A stretch of DNA of 64,000 nt from Phaeosaccion multiseriatum (GCA_965112735.1 OZ218950.1:5022001-5086000), one strand, 5' to 3'. Numbered from the stretch's first letter, positions 38,202-50,827 are shown. The notes: a model not told the origin generated them from the sequence alone. A program made the numbers and translations.

Positions 38202-39711
38202 AGACGTGAGAGGCAGAGCTGCGCAGCTGGAAGCCTCTCGAGGCGGGGGCGGGGGGGGGAAGGGGCAGCACCACCCACACACCCACACACCCACACCAAC
38301 GCCAACACCACACACGCCTCACTTTTACTCTGCGGAGGTAGCAGAGAGTGTGCCAGCTTTCCCTCCCTCCCTGAGGTGTTTCATACGTGTGGTGATGTGT
38401 TTCATGTACGTGGTGATGTGCTTCATATATGTGGTAATGTGTTTCATGTATGTGGTGATATGTGGCCTGCCTCTGGTCGTCTATTGGTCGATTGGTCGGT
38501 TGGTCGGTTGGTCAGTTGGTCAGTCTCGCAACGACACAAGAGTCCACAAGAGGCGAGGGGCTGAAGGAGGGGCCTCGCTCAGGGAGGACATGGTGTCAAA
38601 TGCATATAAAGATGGGGAGAGAGGGATGGGTGGCTGGGAGGAGGGGAGGAGGAGGGCGTGATTTTGGTATGCTTTCCCGCGCGTTTTTCGGCGGAGCGCG
38701 AGAGATAAGAGACGTCGTGAACCGAAAGGAGATAAGAGACCTTCGTTTACCAAGAGGAGGGAGGGGCAGTGCCTATCTATATCTGTGTGCAGTCACAGAG
38801 GGAGGCAGGGGGGGGGTGGAGAAGAACGCTTGCTTGTTTATGGTTTCAAATATATATATACGTCGTGCCCGTGCGTATCATAAGATGTTGGTAACTGCCT
38901 CCGTGGCCGACATACCCTTAGTATTCCCTATTCCCTGCCCAAGAAATGCCTTGGCAAAGCTGAAGGGAGGCTTGTTGCTTCCATGGACTCCAATCGAGTC
39001 GGAAACGCGTGGCACGCGGCCGACAAGAGAGGAGACACTGAAAAAGTTTTCAGTTTCAAGTGCGACACTGTCAGTTTCCAGTTTCAATTGCACAAGTGCG
39101 ACACAGCGACAGCGACCACGCGATATTGCTAGCCCACCATTTAGATAAACACCCAGTTAACCCCCTCCCCCCTAACTTCCATAGCGAGTTCGAGCATGCG
39201 CATCGTGTTGCCCTCGTCGAGACAACGAGACAAGTCAAGTCAAGTCGAACGAAAAGCCGGCATCGCTGCCTCCTGCAACCTCTATCAAGTTCAGTTCTAT
39301 GGCAGCCTAACAAACTGAAACTCCTGCTCCTTACGTAAGGGTGTCTTGTAATCTACTAGAGCCCCCCCCCCCCCTAAATAAAGTGCCTTTATCACCGAGT
39401 TGAGCAGTTTTGGTTACGCGTCCCAGGTAGGGGTGGGTAAGGGGAGTGCAACAAGACACTCAGAATCTTTGGTAACATTAGTGGCAAGGTTTTGCTTTTA
39501 TGTGTCTTGGTCAGAGGTGAGTGATCTCTCTCATGTAATACTGCTATGGTTACTACTACTACCACTAGTTATTTGCAAAAATGTGCCCGCCCATGCCGTG
39601 CTAGCGACAAACCAGCAGGCAGGGCAGTGGGGGGGGGAAGCAAAAAGGGGGCGAAAAGAGCAACATCGGTTTGGCTCGCCTGGCTGCTGCTTAGCTACAA
39701 CAAGCAGCGCC
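38202..39711. other. Intergenic region between two convergent genes
   Basis: About 1.5 kb with no supported gene. It contains a roughly 20-base degenerate tandem repeat (atgtgtttcatgtacgtggtg) at 38393-38465, a duplicated 12-mer gagataagagac near 38700 and 38730, and an AATAAA at 39377-39382. The last may serve an LRR-gene transcript or an unannotated one. Confidence 0.5.
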
Positions 39712-40079
39712 TCAGCAGTAGCGCGGCTGATCTTGTTCGAAGGATGATGGCTTGGGCCTCTTGTTGGGCTGAGACTGGCTGGGCGACAGCGGAAAGAGGG
39801 GCGTGTGCGTGTGCGTGTGCGTGGGCGCGTGCGTGTCCTCCGAACCGCCTCCGAAGGGGGTGACGGACAGCCTCACCCACGCTGACCCGTCGGAAGAGCC
39901 GCTCGCCGCATTGGAGGTGCCAGCAGGGGCGGCAGAGTGATTGCTGGAAGCTCTCACAGCAGTGGTGGTGGAAGTCGAGATGACCCTGGCTTGTTGGTGG
40001 TACACATGTCCTGTCGCGTCCATCGTGGGGCCCGTCAGGAGGTCTCCGGGACGTTGCAGCTGGGGAGGGAGGAACAGAA

Positions 40080-40126
<47 letters not shown>

Positions 40127-40808
40127 GACTGCTGTTGTTCCTGCGGTTCCTGCGTCAACAAATGCCGCTCTTGCTGCTGCTGATGTTGCTGTCGCCGATG
40201 GTCTTGGTGCTGCTGTATCATCACCTGCTGCAGACTGAGGTGCTGCTGTTGCTGCTGATGTACGACGCTGCCATGCTCGCCGCCGCTTGCTTGTTGTTTG
40301 CCTTCTTGCCAGTGGGGCGTGAAAGATGGCCCACCAGTGAGTGACCCAGGGGGGGACACTGCAGGCTGATGGGTGCTACAGACAGGAGCTGCGGCCTCCG
40401 CCTCCCCCGGGTAGTTGTCGCCCATCATGCTGGGGTCGGAGAGGCCGAGCAAGCGCGGGGAGCGAGACAGCACCGAGGAGGGGGGGGGGGAGAACGAGGA
40501 GAAGGAGGAGGAGGAGGAGGAGGAGGAGGAGGAGGAGGAGGAGGAGGAGGAGGAGGAGGAGGAGGAGGAGGAGGAGGAGGAGGAGGGCGAAGACGACGAC
40601 GACGACGAGGATAGGCCGCACGACGTCGCCATTGTTTTGGTGGTGGGGTTGGGGCCGAGACCACCCAAGGTCGGCGACACGCGTCTTTCTGCCCCAAAGC
40701 CTTGAACGTGGGTGGTGTTGTTGGGATAGCGGTAATGACTCGGCCCAATGGCAGTCGCAGCGAAGCGGGGGGTTGTAGGGTTGTAGCCGTTGTCGTCGTT
40801 TTGGCCTC

Positions 40809-40851
<43 letters not shown>

Positions 40852-42081
40852 CGACTGCTGCTGTTGCTGCTGTTGCTGCTGCTGCTGCCTCCGGCCCATC
40901 GCCGCCGCTCCACCAGCGCCACGTCGTTGCCCGCCATGCTGCTGCGGTGCCTGCGAAGTGATGCCATTGCTGTCCACCTGCTGCTGGTGAGTGGGGCCAC
41001 TGCTGGTGTGGACGAGCTCCGTGGTTGCTGTGATCGGCGGACACCAAGCCGGCGAAAGGGCTCTACAAGCGGTGCCGCCAGGAGGGGCATCAAGAGGGCG
41101 GGGGGATAGGAGGGGAGTGGTGGATGTGATTCTTGCATCTCTTCCTCGTGTTCCTCCTCCGCCTCCTCCTCCTGCTGCTGCTGCTGCGGCTGCTCCTCCT
41201 ACTGCTTCCGTCCTCCTCGGTGCGTCTGGTGGGGGCGCGTCAGAGAGGGGACGGTACATAGTGTTGTAGAAGTAGGGGCTGTTGTCGTTGGTGTGCAGCA
41301 GCAGACCAGCGAGACTCTCCGCCCCCCCTTCCTCGTCTCCTGCCGACGGCTCCGTGAGCGCGAGCCTACTACTACTATCGGACGAAGACAAGGTAGGGAG
41401 AGCTTCTTCTCCTCCTTGTTCGTCACCTGCCATGGGAGCGATGCTTGTGAGGCTTGCAAGGGAGTCTGCCGGCACGTGGTAGTGATCGAAGACGTGAATC
41501 TCATGCCTTGCGGAAGTAGCACTACTTTGTTGACCCGCAGGCCCAACTGCCGCCGTACTACCAGTGCCATATGCACCACCATGACGGCCTTGCTGTTCTG
41601 ACGAGTCAAGCACCCCGTCGCCCTTGACCACCACCCTCTTTTCTTGGCGCTCCTCCTTGTTCTCCTCCTCCTCCTCCTCGTCGTCGTCGTCCTCGTCCTC
41701 GTCCCCCTCATCCTCCTCCTCGTCCTGAGTCTCTTTCTCCCTCCCCTCATCCTCCTCTTGTACAAAACGCTGATCATGTCGCAGCAGCTGGTGATTAGGC
41801 GACCCTCCAGACCCGACACCCCTCCTGCTGCTGGTCCTGGTCCTGGTCCTGGTGCACGTGCTGGTGCAACTACTACTACTACTTCTTCTACTACTGCCAC
41901 TACTACCACTACTACTACCCACCATGACCATGTCGCCGCTCACGCCTGGCAGGGCCCGGGCTCTAGCGCCTGACGCTCCTCCTCCTCGTCGGACAGCAGC
42001 AGGTCTGGCAGTGGTTGTGCCCCCCCTCCTCATCCCGACCCTTGCTTTCTTGGTAGTCAAGGCGCTCCTCAACATACTGAG

Positions 42082-42128
<47 letters not shown>

Positions 42129-42402
42129 GACCCGATGCCTGCATTCGAGCTGTAGGTTTTCTGTCCCGCGGGCCCACGCAATGATGCCCCTCCCCCTCTT
42201 CCTGCTCCTCGCGCTCGACGCGTTCCTCTTCTTCCCGTCCGCCGCTCATCTGCTGGCGTCCTTGCCGTCGTTTGCTGCCCTTTGATCTCTTCGGTAAGAA
42301 AGCGTGACCGCACTGCAGGCATTCTTTGCAGGCGCTCTTCTCTACGCTCTGGCAGTTCGGGCATCTCTTGCGCCCCTTCCCCACCTTCTCCTCTTGTTCC
42401 AT
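39712..42402 (-). CDS. Zinc-ribbon protein with long poly-Gln/poly-Ser regions (UPF0547-like ribbon)
   Basis: Single exon of 896 residues. Immediately after the start is a short zinc ribbon, CPNC-x(7)-CKEC-x2-CG, resembling the UPF0547/C16orf87 type, followed by a basic patch (KRSKGSKRRQGRQQ). The rest is disordered. Ser runs are encoded by TCC repeats at 40500-40590, and Gln runs by CAG/CTG-type repeats at 40080-40125 and 40808-40885. Acidic DEDEDD tracts are also present. A nuclear regulatory role is plausible from the basic, Gln-rich composition but not shown. The start at 42402 has a strong context (A at -3, G at +4). The open frame continues 29 codons upstream, but that extension has no ATG. 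Confidence 0.6.
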
Positions 42403-43259
42403 GTTCCTAGCTAAGCTAGCTGAGTGCTGCCCACTCTGGGAGCGAGGACCCAGCAGGCAGCTTTGATTTGACTTGATCTCGTTCTCCAACGGCTACCTAG
42501 GTATGGTTAACTGATGAGAGGAAAGCCAGCGTGTCGGCCCGGTGGACGTGCCTTTGGAATGAATAGAAGGCAAACGTACCCCTCAACCGATCCGCTGCTG
42601 CCCATACTGGAGTGACGAGCGATGACTCCCTAGAGTAACGGGCTTCTCCTTCCAGACCCCCCATGGTGATGAACAGTCTTCCGTCCCCCCGCCGTGCCCC
42701 CGGCCCGAGCAGACGCAAAATGTCCCCTAGCTGCAGCTCGCAATCAACCACGAGTAGGTTATTAGAGCGCGATATTCAAATTCGATAATTCTAAACCCCC
42801 TCGCCCTTTTTTTTTTTTTTTTTTTTTTCCTTCTGTCTTTGCTTGCCTTACTTGCACAGGCGTACGTCATCGGCACCCACCTCGTCGTGTAGTAGCTATG
42901 TCGTGGCCAATGACCACAGCATCATCTACAAAGTCCTTGTCGAGGTGCCCAAGGAGACCAAGGGGGGGACTAAGGCTCTCGCGCCTTTCGAGCACCTCGT
43001 GTCGTGGGCCCATGCCACTTCGGAGAAGAAGCCAGCAGGAGACTTGGTCATTGACCTTCCAGCTGGTGCGGAGTTCACCCAAGGACGAAGAGGTGATCAT
43101 TAGGAGCCATCTGCCCATGTGGCTTGCCTTGCAAGAGCAGATTCGGAGGCGAGATGGTGTCCCCATTCCTGCCCAGAGGCTTTGCCGTCATCTGATCCAG
43201 CTTCTGTACTCCCGGACAAAGGAGGGGTGGACGGCCACACACAATGCCGTCAAGTGTTA
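42403..43259. other. Region upstream of the zinc-ribbon gene
   Basis: Contains the presumed promoter of the zinc-ribbon gene and a 22-24 base T run at 42808-42830. After it come open frames (42843-43103 and 42898-43260, plus strand) that may be the upstream, unrecognisable half of the transposase remnant. Nothing firm was identified. Confidence 0.4.
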
Positions 43260-43900
43260 ACGAAGGAAAACCTCGCGCAACGTGGCAGCAGAGCGTGGTG
43301 CTTTCGATACTGCAGAGCCTCATATCACCAACGCCTTCCTCGTCTTCCGCATGCGTGAGGTAGGCGCTGAGCACCTCCAAACAGGCCAATACCGTGGGAT
43401 GAGCGGGCACCGCCGTCAGCTCAACAGGCTCTGAAGCCTGGCGGAGTTCTCCTACGCCGCGGGGTTCCAGCTGTTGGAGGAATCTCAGAGGGACGCGCCA
43501 AGTCCAGAGGACGGGAAGGCAGGGGGTAGGCAGCAGGGTGTGCTCAGTCAGCGGGCAATGAGGAGGATCACAGCTGCTCGAGGAAGAAGGGCAGCTCGGC
43601 CGGAAGGGTGCCGCCGGGCTCGCGCGTCTGTGCCCCCCCTTCGAGGTACAAGATGTCGTACTTCAACGAGGGCGAATAAATTCAGACTCAACCACTCCGT
43701 CGACCACTTCCCGCAGAAGATGTCGCACAGGGCGGGAGCGGACGGCGTGCCCAAGCAGAGTCCCCTTTGCCATTACTGCGAAGAACAACGGTCTAGGTAT
43801 CACTGTCCCACATGTAGAGTGTACCTCTGCATCGACGGCTCCAATGGAGGGGAGGCGTGCCTCCGGAGATGGCACACCCGCAAGCGACTCGATGGAGCTG
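43260..43900 (+). pseudogene. Decayed piggyBac-like (DDE_Tnp_1_7) transposase, C-terminal part
   Basis: One reading frame gives RRKTSRN, then a stretch with HITNAFLVFR, then HRRQLNRL, a stop (TGA at 43429-43431), and FSYAAGFQLLEE. This follows the C-terminal order of piggyBac transposases: an R-K-S-R segment, a helix with V-NA-LYR, and HREFR-LA. About 100 residues later comes a Cys-rich finger, CHYC-x(6)-YHCPTCRVYLC-x(8)-C-x4-HT, as at the end of piggyBac proteins. In-frame stops (TAA at 43258 and the TGA) and the lack of a catalytic N-terminal half show it is broken. No terminal repeats or TTAA duplications were identified. The assignment is by pattern only. Confidence 0.5.
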
Positions 43901-45041
43901 CGGGATGTGCGGTCCAGAGAGGGTACCCTACTCCAGCAGGGAAAAGCGGGAGAGGACGAGGGGGGGCGAGTGGAGGAGGCGGAGGAGGAGCCAACCGACG
44001 GCACAGCGCCCCTGTGGCAGGCGCAGGTCAGGGAGGGAGGGCACGGTGGGGGCGCCCAGAAGACAGCCATACCGGCTCGACGAGTGCAAGCAGCTGCACG
44101 TGGGGAGGAGCACCCGCAACGACGTCGGGGGGGGGGGGGCAGTGGCGCTGGAGGAAGCCCCCATCACACGCTTGCCCGCCGCCGCTTAGGAGGGGGCAGC
44201 GGAGGACGCACTGGTGGTCGCGGAGGAGGTGACTGCGCAGGAGGGGGTGACGGCGGATCCGTCTCGAGCAATTGCAGTGGTAGTGGTGGAGAAGGAAGAA
44301 GGGTGGACGGAACAAGCAAGGGGAGGAGGAGAGACTCTGCAGGAGGGGAGGAGAGGCGCGGGAGAGGAGGAGACGGTGTAGGGGCGGCAGGGACATCACG
44401 CGCCAGAACGCGTCGGCCGAGGGGCGGCAGTGGAGGTGGGTCCAGCGGCATAAGGGCAGCAGCGGAACGAGCAGTGGTGGCAAAGCAGCCAGCAGAGGGG
44501 GTTGCTGGTCGGGATGTAGGGAAGAAGGCGAGTTCCAGACAGCAGCGGCGGCGGCAGAAGGAGGACGCGACGCTCTCGGACGAGCACTTCAGTCAGGAGT
44601 CGAATGAGGAGCTCGCGACGACCGTACAGTAGAGCCGGAAGCCGACAGCCGCGGCCAGTGCCACAGCACGAAGAAGGGGGAAGGGTGGAGGTGGAGGGCG
44701 CAGCGGACCGACAAGTACAACGGGCGGGCGACACGCGTGTGCGGCCGCAGGTGGCGGGCAAGCGTGCCGTATGCCCATGATGGAAGAGAACCCTCTCTCT
44801 CTAAGACAAGGTTATCTGATTACTGATTACGGCGCCAGCCGGCCTGATTACTGATTATGGCCGGCCCCACTGATTATGACATGATGACCGCCCCGAATGG
44901 TTTTGGCCATGGTCTTTGCAATTGGTTTTTGGGCCAGTTTGTGTGTCGTGTGGAAAGTAAGTCAACAAAAACCCCTCCGGGCGGGCGGCCGCCGGCTTGT
45001 CTCTCTCTCTCTGTGTGTCTTAATCGTTTCTTCACTTCACG
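43901..45041. other. Region between the transposase remnant and the SEC-C gene
   Basis: Gly/Arg-rich open frames run through it (for example 43844-44632, plus strand), but their composition follows GGA/GGC-rich DNA and no family was recognised. A 14-base motif ctgattactgatta is repeated near 44817 and 44845, within a small inverted repeat (gccggcc/ggccggc). The last ~200 bases should carry the promoter of the SEC-C gene. Confidence 0.4.
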
Positions 45042-46850
45042 ATGGGAGGGATAGACTACCAACACATCCAAAAAGCCAAGGTGCAAGGCAGGCTTCGTAA
45101 GAAGCTTGCCGAGAAGGAGCAGCAGCAGCAAGAGGACAAAGCGGAGGTCGCCCACCCAGAGGCCCCTCCTCTACCTCCTCCTCCTCCTCCTCTTCTTCCT
45201 CTGCAAGCGGACTTTGAGCCTGCGGAAGCGTTTGATGGCCCCCGAAAGGGCCATGTATTTCGAGCTGGGGATAAGGGCATGGGATATTACAGGGACGACG
45301 GTGGAAGCGACGGTGGCGGCAGCAGCTCAACTAGCGGCGGTTCCGTGGAGGACCAACGGAATGAGACGCTCAAGGCTGCCGAAGAAGCCATGGCCGCAAT
45401 TCAGTTAGAGCAGGAGCGGCTGGAGAAGAAGGCCGGGGCGCAGAAGAGTGGCAAAGCAATCGCCACGGAAGACATGAAGGAGCAGGTGTGTGCGTAGTGG
45501 GTCGGACTGAAATGCGTTTGGAAAGGGTCCGCGTCGTCGTCATGCTCTGTCCGTCTTATGCGGCACTCCTCCGCTTCTCCGCTCTTCCAGGCCAGCAAGG
45601 TGTGCGGCGTGGGTAAGGTTAGAGTGACCACCGCGGACGGTAGTGCGGACATTACCCCTCAGGAGAAGGCGAGGCTCAACGCCGCAGTGGGCACCGGAAA
45701 GGCGCAGAATGTCCGAGCGTGGACCAACACGGAGGGGCAGGAGCTGGTGATTGACGACTCCGTGGTGAGTCGGGAAGACGGAGCCAAGATGGCCCTGGTC
45801 TTCTCGGGCTGCAAGGGGTGCAAATACGTCATCTCTTGCTGCTGTGCCAAGGTGTTTCTGAGGGGCTGTGTGGACACGGAGGTCATCATCACAGAGGAGG
45901 CCCGAGTCCTCACCCAGACACTTGAGGTGGAGTACTGCCAAAGAACAATGCTGCGGGTGCGGTCGAGGATTTGCACTGCACAAATCGAGCAGTGCTCGGG
46001 CATTATATTCGACATTGCCAAGAGGGAGTATATGGGCAACAAGACCATGCTGCACAAGGGCAAGGAGCTAAGACAGGACGGTATGCTCATCTGGGCGGGC
46101 TGCAGGTGGGTAGACCTCTAGTCCTAAAGTCCCCTGACCCGAGCGCTCCAACCATTACCCTCTGAGCCTTTTACTCAACCCCCCCCCCCCTGTCTCTCTC
46201 TCGCCCTCTCCTCTCTCTGCCTCTCTCTCTCTCTCGTCAAGTGACCTCCGGTTCCGGGTGGGGCAAGAGGCGTTAGTTTGCGACTATGCCCTGGAGGCAA
46301 GCATGGACAAGACCGTCCACAAGGAGAGGACGCAGTTCAAGGTGCACTACAACTCGCTCAACAAGCTCATTAGCGAGAAGGTCACCCGGTAAGCAGCTGT
46401 AAGCGGGGTAGGAGCATGGGAGAGGGAGGGGATTAGCATGGAGGAGGGGGTGGAGGAGCATGGAGGGGGGAGGGAGGGTTGGAGAAGGTTGTACCGGTTG
46501 TACACGATTCCACCTCCCTACCCCATACTCCTCCCTTGCTCTTGCCAAAGCCCCCCATCACTCTTGCTCACCCCCCATCCCCCCTTGGTCGATGCAGAAT
46601 GCCATAACTCTCTCTCTACTCTACTCCCTCTCCTGCCTCCCACCCTAACAGGCTCATCAACGGCTTCCCCTCCACGGCGAGAGAGGAGGAGGAGTTTGCA
46701 CGGAGGGAGAACGCCCAACTGCAGGAAGTTGCACAGCGGATGGGCGTGGCCATCCGCCGGAAGGAGGACGTCATCGGAGCGAGGGTCAAAGTCAATGACC
46801 CGTGCTCCTGCGGCTCAGGCAAGAAGTACAAGAAGTGCTGTCTCAAGTAG
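45042..46850 (+). CDS. SEC-C motif protein with a C-CAP-like beta-helix
   Basis: Four exons in phase: 45042-45485, 45591-46105, 46242-46388 and 46652-46850, giving 434 residues. Residues about 65-85 carry a conserved-looking G-H-V-F-R-A-G-D-K-G-M-G-Y-Y-R-D motif. Exon 2 has repeated strands with regularly spaced Cys (FSGCKGCKYVIS, VFLRGC, EVEYCQRTMLRV, AQIEQCSGIIFDI), the pattern of the C-CAP/cofactor C beta-helix of actin- and tubulin-handling proteins. A helical segment with INGFPSTAREEEEF follows. The last 20 residues are a SEC-C zinc-binding motif (NDPCSCGSGKKYKKCC). SEC-C is best known at the end of SecA and in other proteins. Combined function unknown; the C-CAP reading is inference. 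Confidence 0.75.
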
Positions 46851-47207
46851 GGAAGGAAGGGGACGCAGAGAAAAAGAAACAGACACAGACACAGACAGGT
46901 AGACACACGCACCTTTCCCGCCATTGTTGGGGATGATGTGGAGGAGCCTCTCTCTACAAGGTCACTTTGGGCTCTCTCTCTCTCTCGCTGGCTTTCTCTT
47001 ATGAGTCAGTGTATGTAAACGCGGCAAGAAGGGAGAAGAGGTTTTGCCATCAAGTGGCACAAGAAAAGTCACGCCACTACTCTTTTAAAATTAAAATTAA
47101 TTTTAGTCTTTTGGGGAAGGGAAAATTCGTACATACATAGCACATGGAAGACAGGGCAACAACAGCTACATATGCGCCTACCCTGCTGCCCTGCCCTCCC
47201 CACTTGT
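46851..47207. other. Convergent 3' spacer between the SEC-C gene and CEP104
   Basis: About 357 bases holding both 3' UTRs. It has a near-palindromic AT tract (aaaattaaaattaatttt, 47086-47105), but no clear AATAAA on either strand. Confidence 0.5.
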
Positions 47208-50200
47208 TTAGCCGCGTCTCCGCCTGGGGTTGGCGGGGCACTTCTCCATTAGGTGGTCTCTCCACAGCCCCTCGTCCTCCAGGCTACCCACGTCCGCGAA
47301 GCACAAGGGACAGATGCTGCCCGGCCCGTAACGAGGGGGTCGGCAAAATTCGCTCCTCTGCCACGCATCCATCTCCCGAAACTTGATGGCCAGCAGACTC
47401 ACTTCGCACTCCACATACTGCTCTTTGGACCCCTCGCACTCTTCCAGCAGGTGGTCCGGTAGCGATGTAATCTCTATAATCTGATTGCACTCCGTGCACC
47501 CCATGAGCATGGGGCAGTCCTGCCAGTAGTGCACGTCCTTGTCGCTTTCGGTAAAAGAAGGGTCGAAAAGCCCGCAAAACTCACACATGCGTTCGTCGCT
47601 TTCCCCTACTGCTGCGGCGGCTCCTCCCCCCCCTCCTGCTGCTGCTGCTACTGCTGCCTCCCCCTCGACGGCTGGGCCTCCTTTGGACTTGTGGTCCTGA
47701 CGACCCGCAGAGCGGGGGGGGGTCGCCGATTTCGTTCCGCTTGGGGGGGAAGAGGAGGAAGCAGCACTGCTGCCCTTAGCAGCGCCCCCCGCACCATTCC
47801 CTCCCCTCTTCGCGCTCAGCGGCTGCTGCTGGTGCTGCCGCTGCCCCCCCTTCGAGTCAGCCCCTGCTCCTACCCCTCCTCCCTGCCCTCCCCTGCCTCC
47901 CCCTCCTGCGGCCTGCCTGAATGCCTCCTCGTACTCGTCCCTCTGCTTGGGCCGGAGCTTCTCCAAGTGCCGCTGCACGTCGTCCCCTACTCTGCGATAG
48001 ATGGCCACTGTGAGCTCTCTCGCCGCGTCTCGAACGCCCCCGTTGCTGTGCGTAAAGCCCGTGCAGCTTGCCACGAACCCCATCACCGTGTCCACCGACA
48101 GTGTCGCCCCTCCAGCACTGCCACCACCACCACCACCACTGCTGCTGCCGCTACCGACAATACCGTACTCTGATACCAGGTTTGTGAGAAGCACAAGCCT
48201 CGCCAGAAGCGGCCTCCAAGCCGTCTTTTGCTTGGGTGGTAGCGGTTTACACGCCAAGTTCCCAACAAACGTCGGTCCGACTGTCCTGCAGCGAGCCATG
48301 CTCATGAGTCCATCCATCGCACCCTCGCGCACCCGAGCTTGCCCATCCCCGAGCTTGAGGAGAAGCACGCGGGCGGTGGGCTCGAGAGCCGATGCGAGGG
48401 TGTGGTACTTGATGTTACGGCTTCGCTTTAGGTGGTCCATGAGCGTGTCCAAAAGCTCCAGCGAAGCGCTAAACACCTGCGCAATCTTGTCCTCCACTCC
48501 TGCGAACAGAACTGAGACAAGGGCAAGGAAAGGAAGAAAGGAAACGGGTCGGTGTTTCATCAGGAAGACCTCAACAATAGGGAGGAAGGTCGTCTGACAC
48601 AATCCACGGAAAGCAGAGGGAGAGAGAGAGGAGAGAGGGGAAAGAGACAAACAACGCAATCCGGAGGGAGGCCGGGCGGGAGGCCGAGACAGTATCCGCG
48701 GAGAGAGAGAGAGAGGGAGATGGAGAGAGAGGCGCGGAGTCTGGACGCCCCCCATGCCCACTTCCTCCTTCCCTGCCCCCCCCCCCAGCAATCTCCACCC
48801 CGAAAACACCGAGGGCGTGGGTCCCGCTCGCCCTACCTTACCTTGGATGACCGGTACAAGAACAACGTCCAGCCCGGCCTCGTCCTCCAATTCCGGCAGC
48901 AAGAGCCGCATCTTATGCACCGCAGCCGACCGAAACTGCCACGTGTTGCAGTACAAACACCTCACCACGTACTCCCCCACCACGCCGCTGAGCTCTTTGA
49001 CGCTACTCAAGTCCACCTTGCTGCTCAAAGGCTCGGGATTCTTGCCCACCAAATCTTCAAAGTTCGGAACTCCTTGCAAAGGGTGCTTGCCTGGGGGGAA
49101 GGACTCCACCCCACCCCCACCTCCGCCTCCGGCGCCCCCAAAGCTCCGCCCCCCTCCTCCTACAGACTCGTCGTCGCTAGCACCACTCCGTGCTGAGTCC
49201 CGTCTGCCCGACAGGGCTCCGGCAGGCACGTCCTCCGCGTCGGCGGCGCGAACGTCAGGATACCCCCTCTCCGCCCCTCCCTTACCCCCCAGCGGCTGCT
49301 CCATCGGGTCAGCCCCACTGTATCCTCCTCCTCCTCCTCCTCCTCCTCCTCCTCCTCCGGACTCGCCATTTGCATCTTGGCGATGAGGCCCTGGAGAAGG
49401 CGTATTCCAGTCCCCTCCGCCCCCTCCGCCCCCCCCTTTCCCTCTCCCACCACTCCCGGTGGACCCGTAGCTCTCCTGCATCGCGCCTCCCTCTTCCCTG
49501 CCGTAAGCGCTCCTCCCCCCCCCCGACATGGGCCTGCTGCTGCTGGCCTGTGGCTGACCTCCCCCTCCCCACCCTCTCTCCTCTCCGTGCGGCTGCAGCA
49601 GCCGCTCCTGCTGCTCCTGCTGCTCGTGCTGAGGCGCAGGTGGAGGGGCGGCCCTCTCCATCAAGTCTCTAAACTCCCCAGTGGCAAGGCTGTCCTCAAT
49701 CTGGTCCCGCAGAGACAAAATCTCCTCCTTCAACAACTTGGCTCTATCGTAATCCTCGTCTTCCACCGCCTCTCTTTTGGCGATTTCTAGCTGCGCCAAT
49801 CGACTGCCCAGCTGCCGGAGCTGCACCTCTGCCTGCTTGAGCAGCTTCGCTGTATCGAAGTCCTCCTGCTCCACCGCCGCCAGCTTGGCTGCGTGGATCT
49901 CGCGAATGCGCCGTGCGGTCTCTGGGTCTGCGCTCCCACAGCAGAGAGGGGGGGGGGGGGGGGCAGCACGTTGGATACTAGGTTATGCCCAGGGCACGCA
50001 GACAATACCTATGGTGGAGAAAGGAGATATTAGAGCAAGAGAGGGAGAGCTTCTACATGGAGCACAAAGTAGCCCAAAAGCAAACGGCGTGGGGCATTCT
50101 TCCTTGCCGCAAGCACACACCCCTCCCTCTCTCTTCTCCTCTCTTCCATCTTACCGAGGTTCATATCGAAGGACAAGTCGTCCATGTCTGTGGGCTTTCT

Positions 50201-50827
50201 CTGACTCCCACCCAGTCCTTCCCCTGGCGCCCCTGGCAGGCTCTCTCTCCACTGACCTTCCATACCGTTTCGCGAGCCCCTGCTCCCTCCCCTGCTGCTG
50301 CCCCCTCCCCGCAGGTGGTGGGCGCCCATCGCCACCATCGACTGCTCGTGCAGCTCTGCCGCAGAGAGCGGAATACCCAGGAGATTGATGGCGATGATAC
50401 CCACTTGATTGTACAGGTTGTGCTCGTTGATGTAGCACTTGTGCACAACGAGGCGAATGTGCGTCCCTGGGGCGTCAATGTACACGCTCTTGAGCTCCCT
50501 CGCCTGGTAGTCGCTGCGCTCATTTGAGTTTAGACTCAGGTACCCCAGCCGGGTGAAGGTGCAGTCTTCGTACGTGTCCCCCACCCCAACGAACAGCTCT
50601 ACGCGTGTGGGTATCTTGCTCTGATGGGACAGGATTTGCAACTGCTTTAGCCTCACAGGTTTCTCCAACTTGAGGCCGAGCTCGAGCGGGTAGTTGCAGA
50701 ATTGATGACTTTGCCACCCCTTGGTATGGGGACTGTGGACATTGAGCTCCGTAGCCGGGAAGTCCGCATCCTCCCCGCTGCACGAGCACACAGTGAAGCG
50801 ACACTTCTCGCCCTTCGGCTCGCCCAT
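47208..50827 (-). CDS. CEP104: Centrosomal protein CEP104 (ciliary tip protein, FAP256 orthologue)
   Basis: Controls tubulin addition at ciliary tips in animals and algae. Three exons in phase: 50827-50155, 49927-48842 and 48499-47208, giving 1,016 residues. Order of domains: an N-terminal jelly-roll (HSPHTKGWQSHQFCNYP, RLGYLSLNSNERSDYQAREL, VHKCYINEHNLYNQVGIIAI), then a paired helical region (DPETARRIREIHAAKL, DYDRAKLLKEEI). A Gly-rich linker leads to a TOG-type domain (ALEPTARVLLLKLGDGQARVRE). The C-terminal Cys/His array (CEFCGLFDPSFTESDKDVHYW, CTECNQIIEI, HLLEEC, CPLCF, HLMEKC) completes it. The start Met gives MGEPKGEKCRFTV, matching family N-termini. Its presence implies the organism builds flagella. 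Confidence 0.95.

Noticed and set aside
42497-42751. 84-codon minus-strand open frame upstream of the zinc-ribbon gene
   Set aside because: No recognisable domain and no sign of continuation; probably promoter or 5' UTR sequence.
42808-42830. T run as the poly(A) tail of a retroposed copy
   Set aside because: No processed gene copy or target-site duplication is visible beside it.
43844-44632. 262-codon Gly/Arg/Glu-rich plus-strand open frame after the transposase remnant
   Set aside because: Composition is that of GGA/GGC-rich DNA, the start overlaps the transposase finger in another frame, and no domain was seen.
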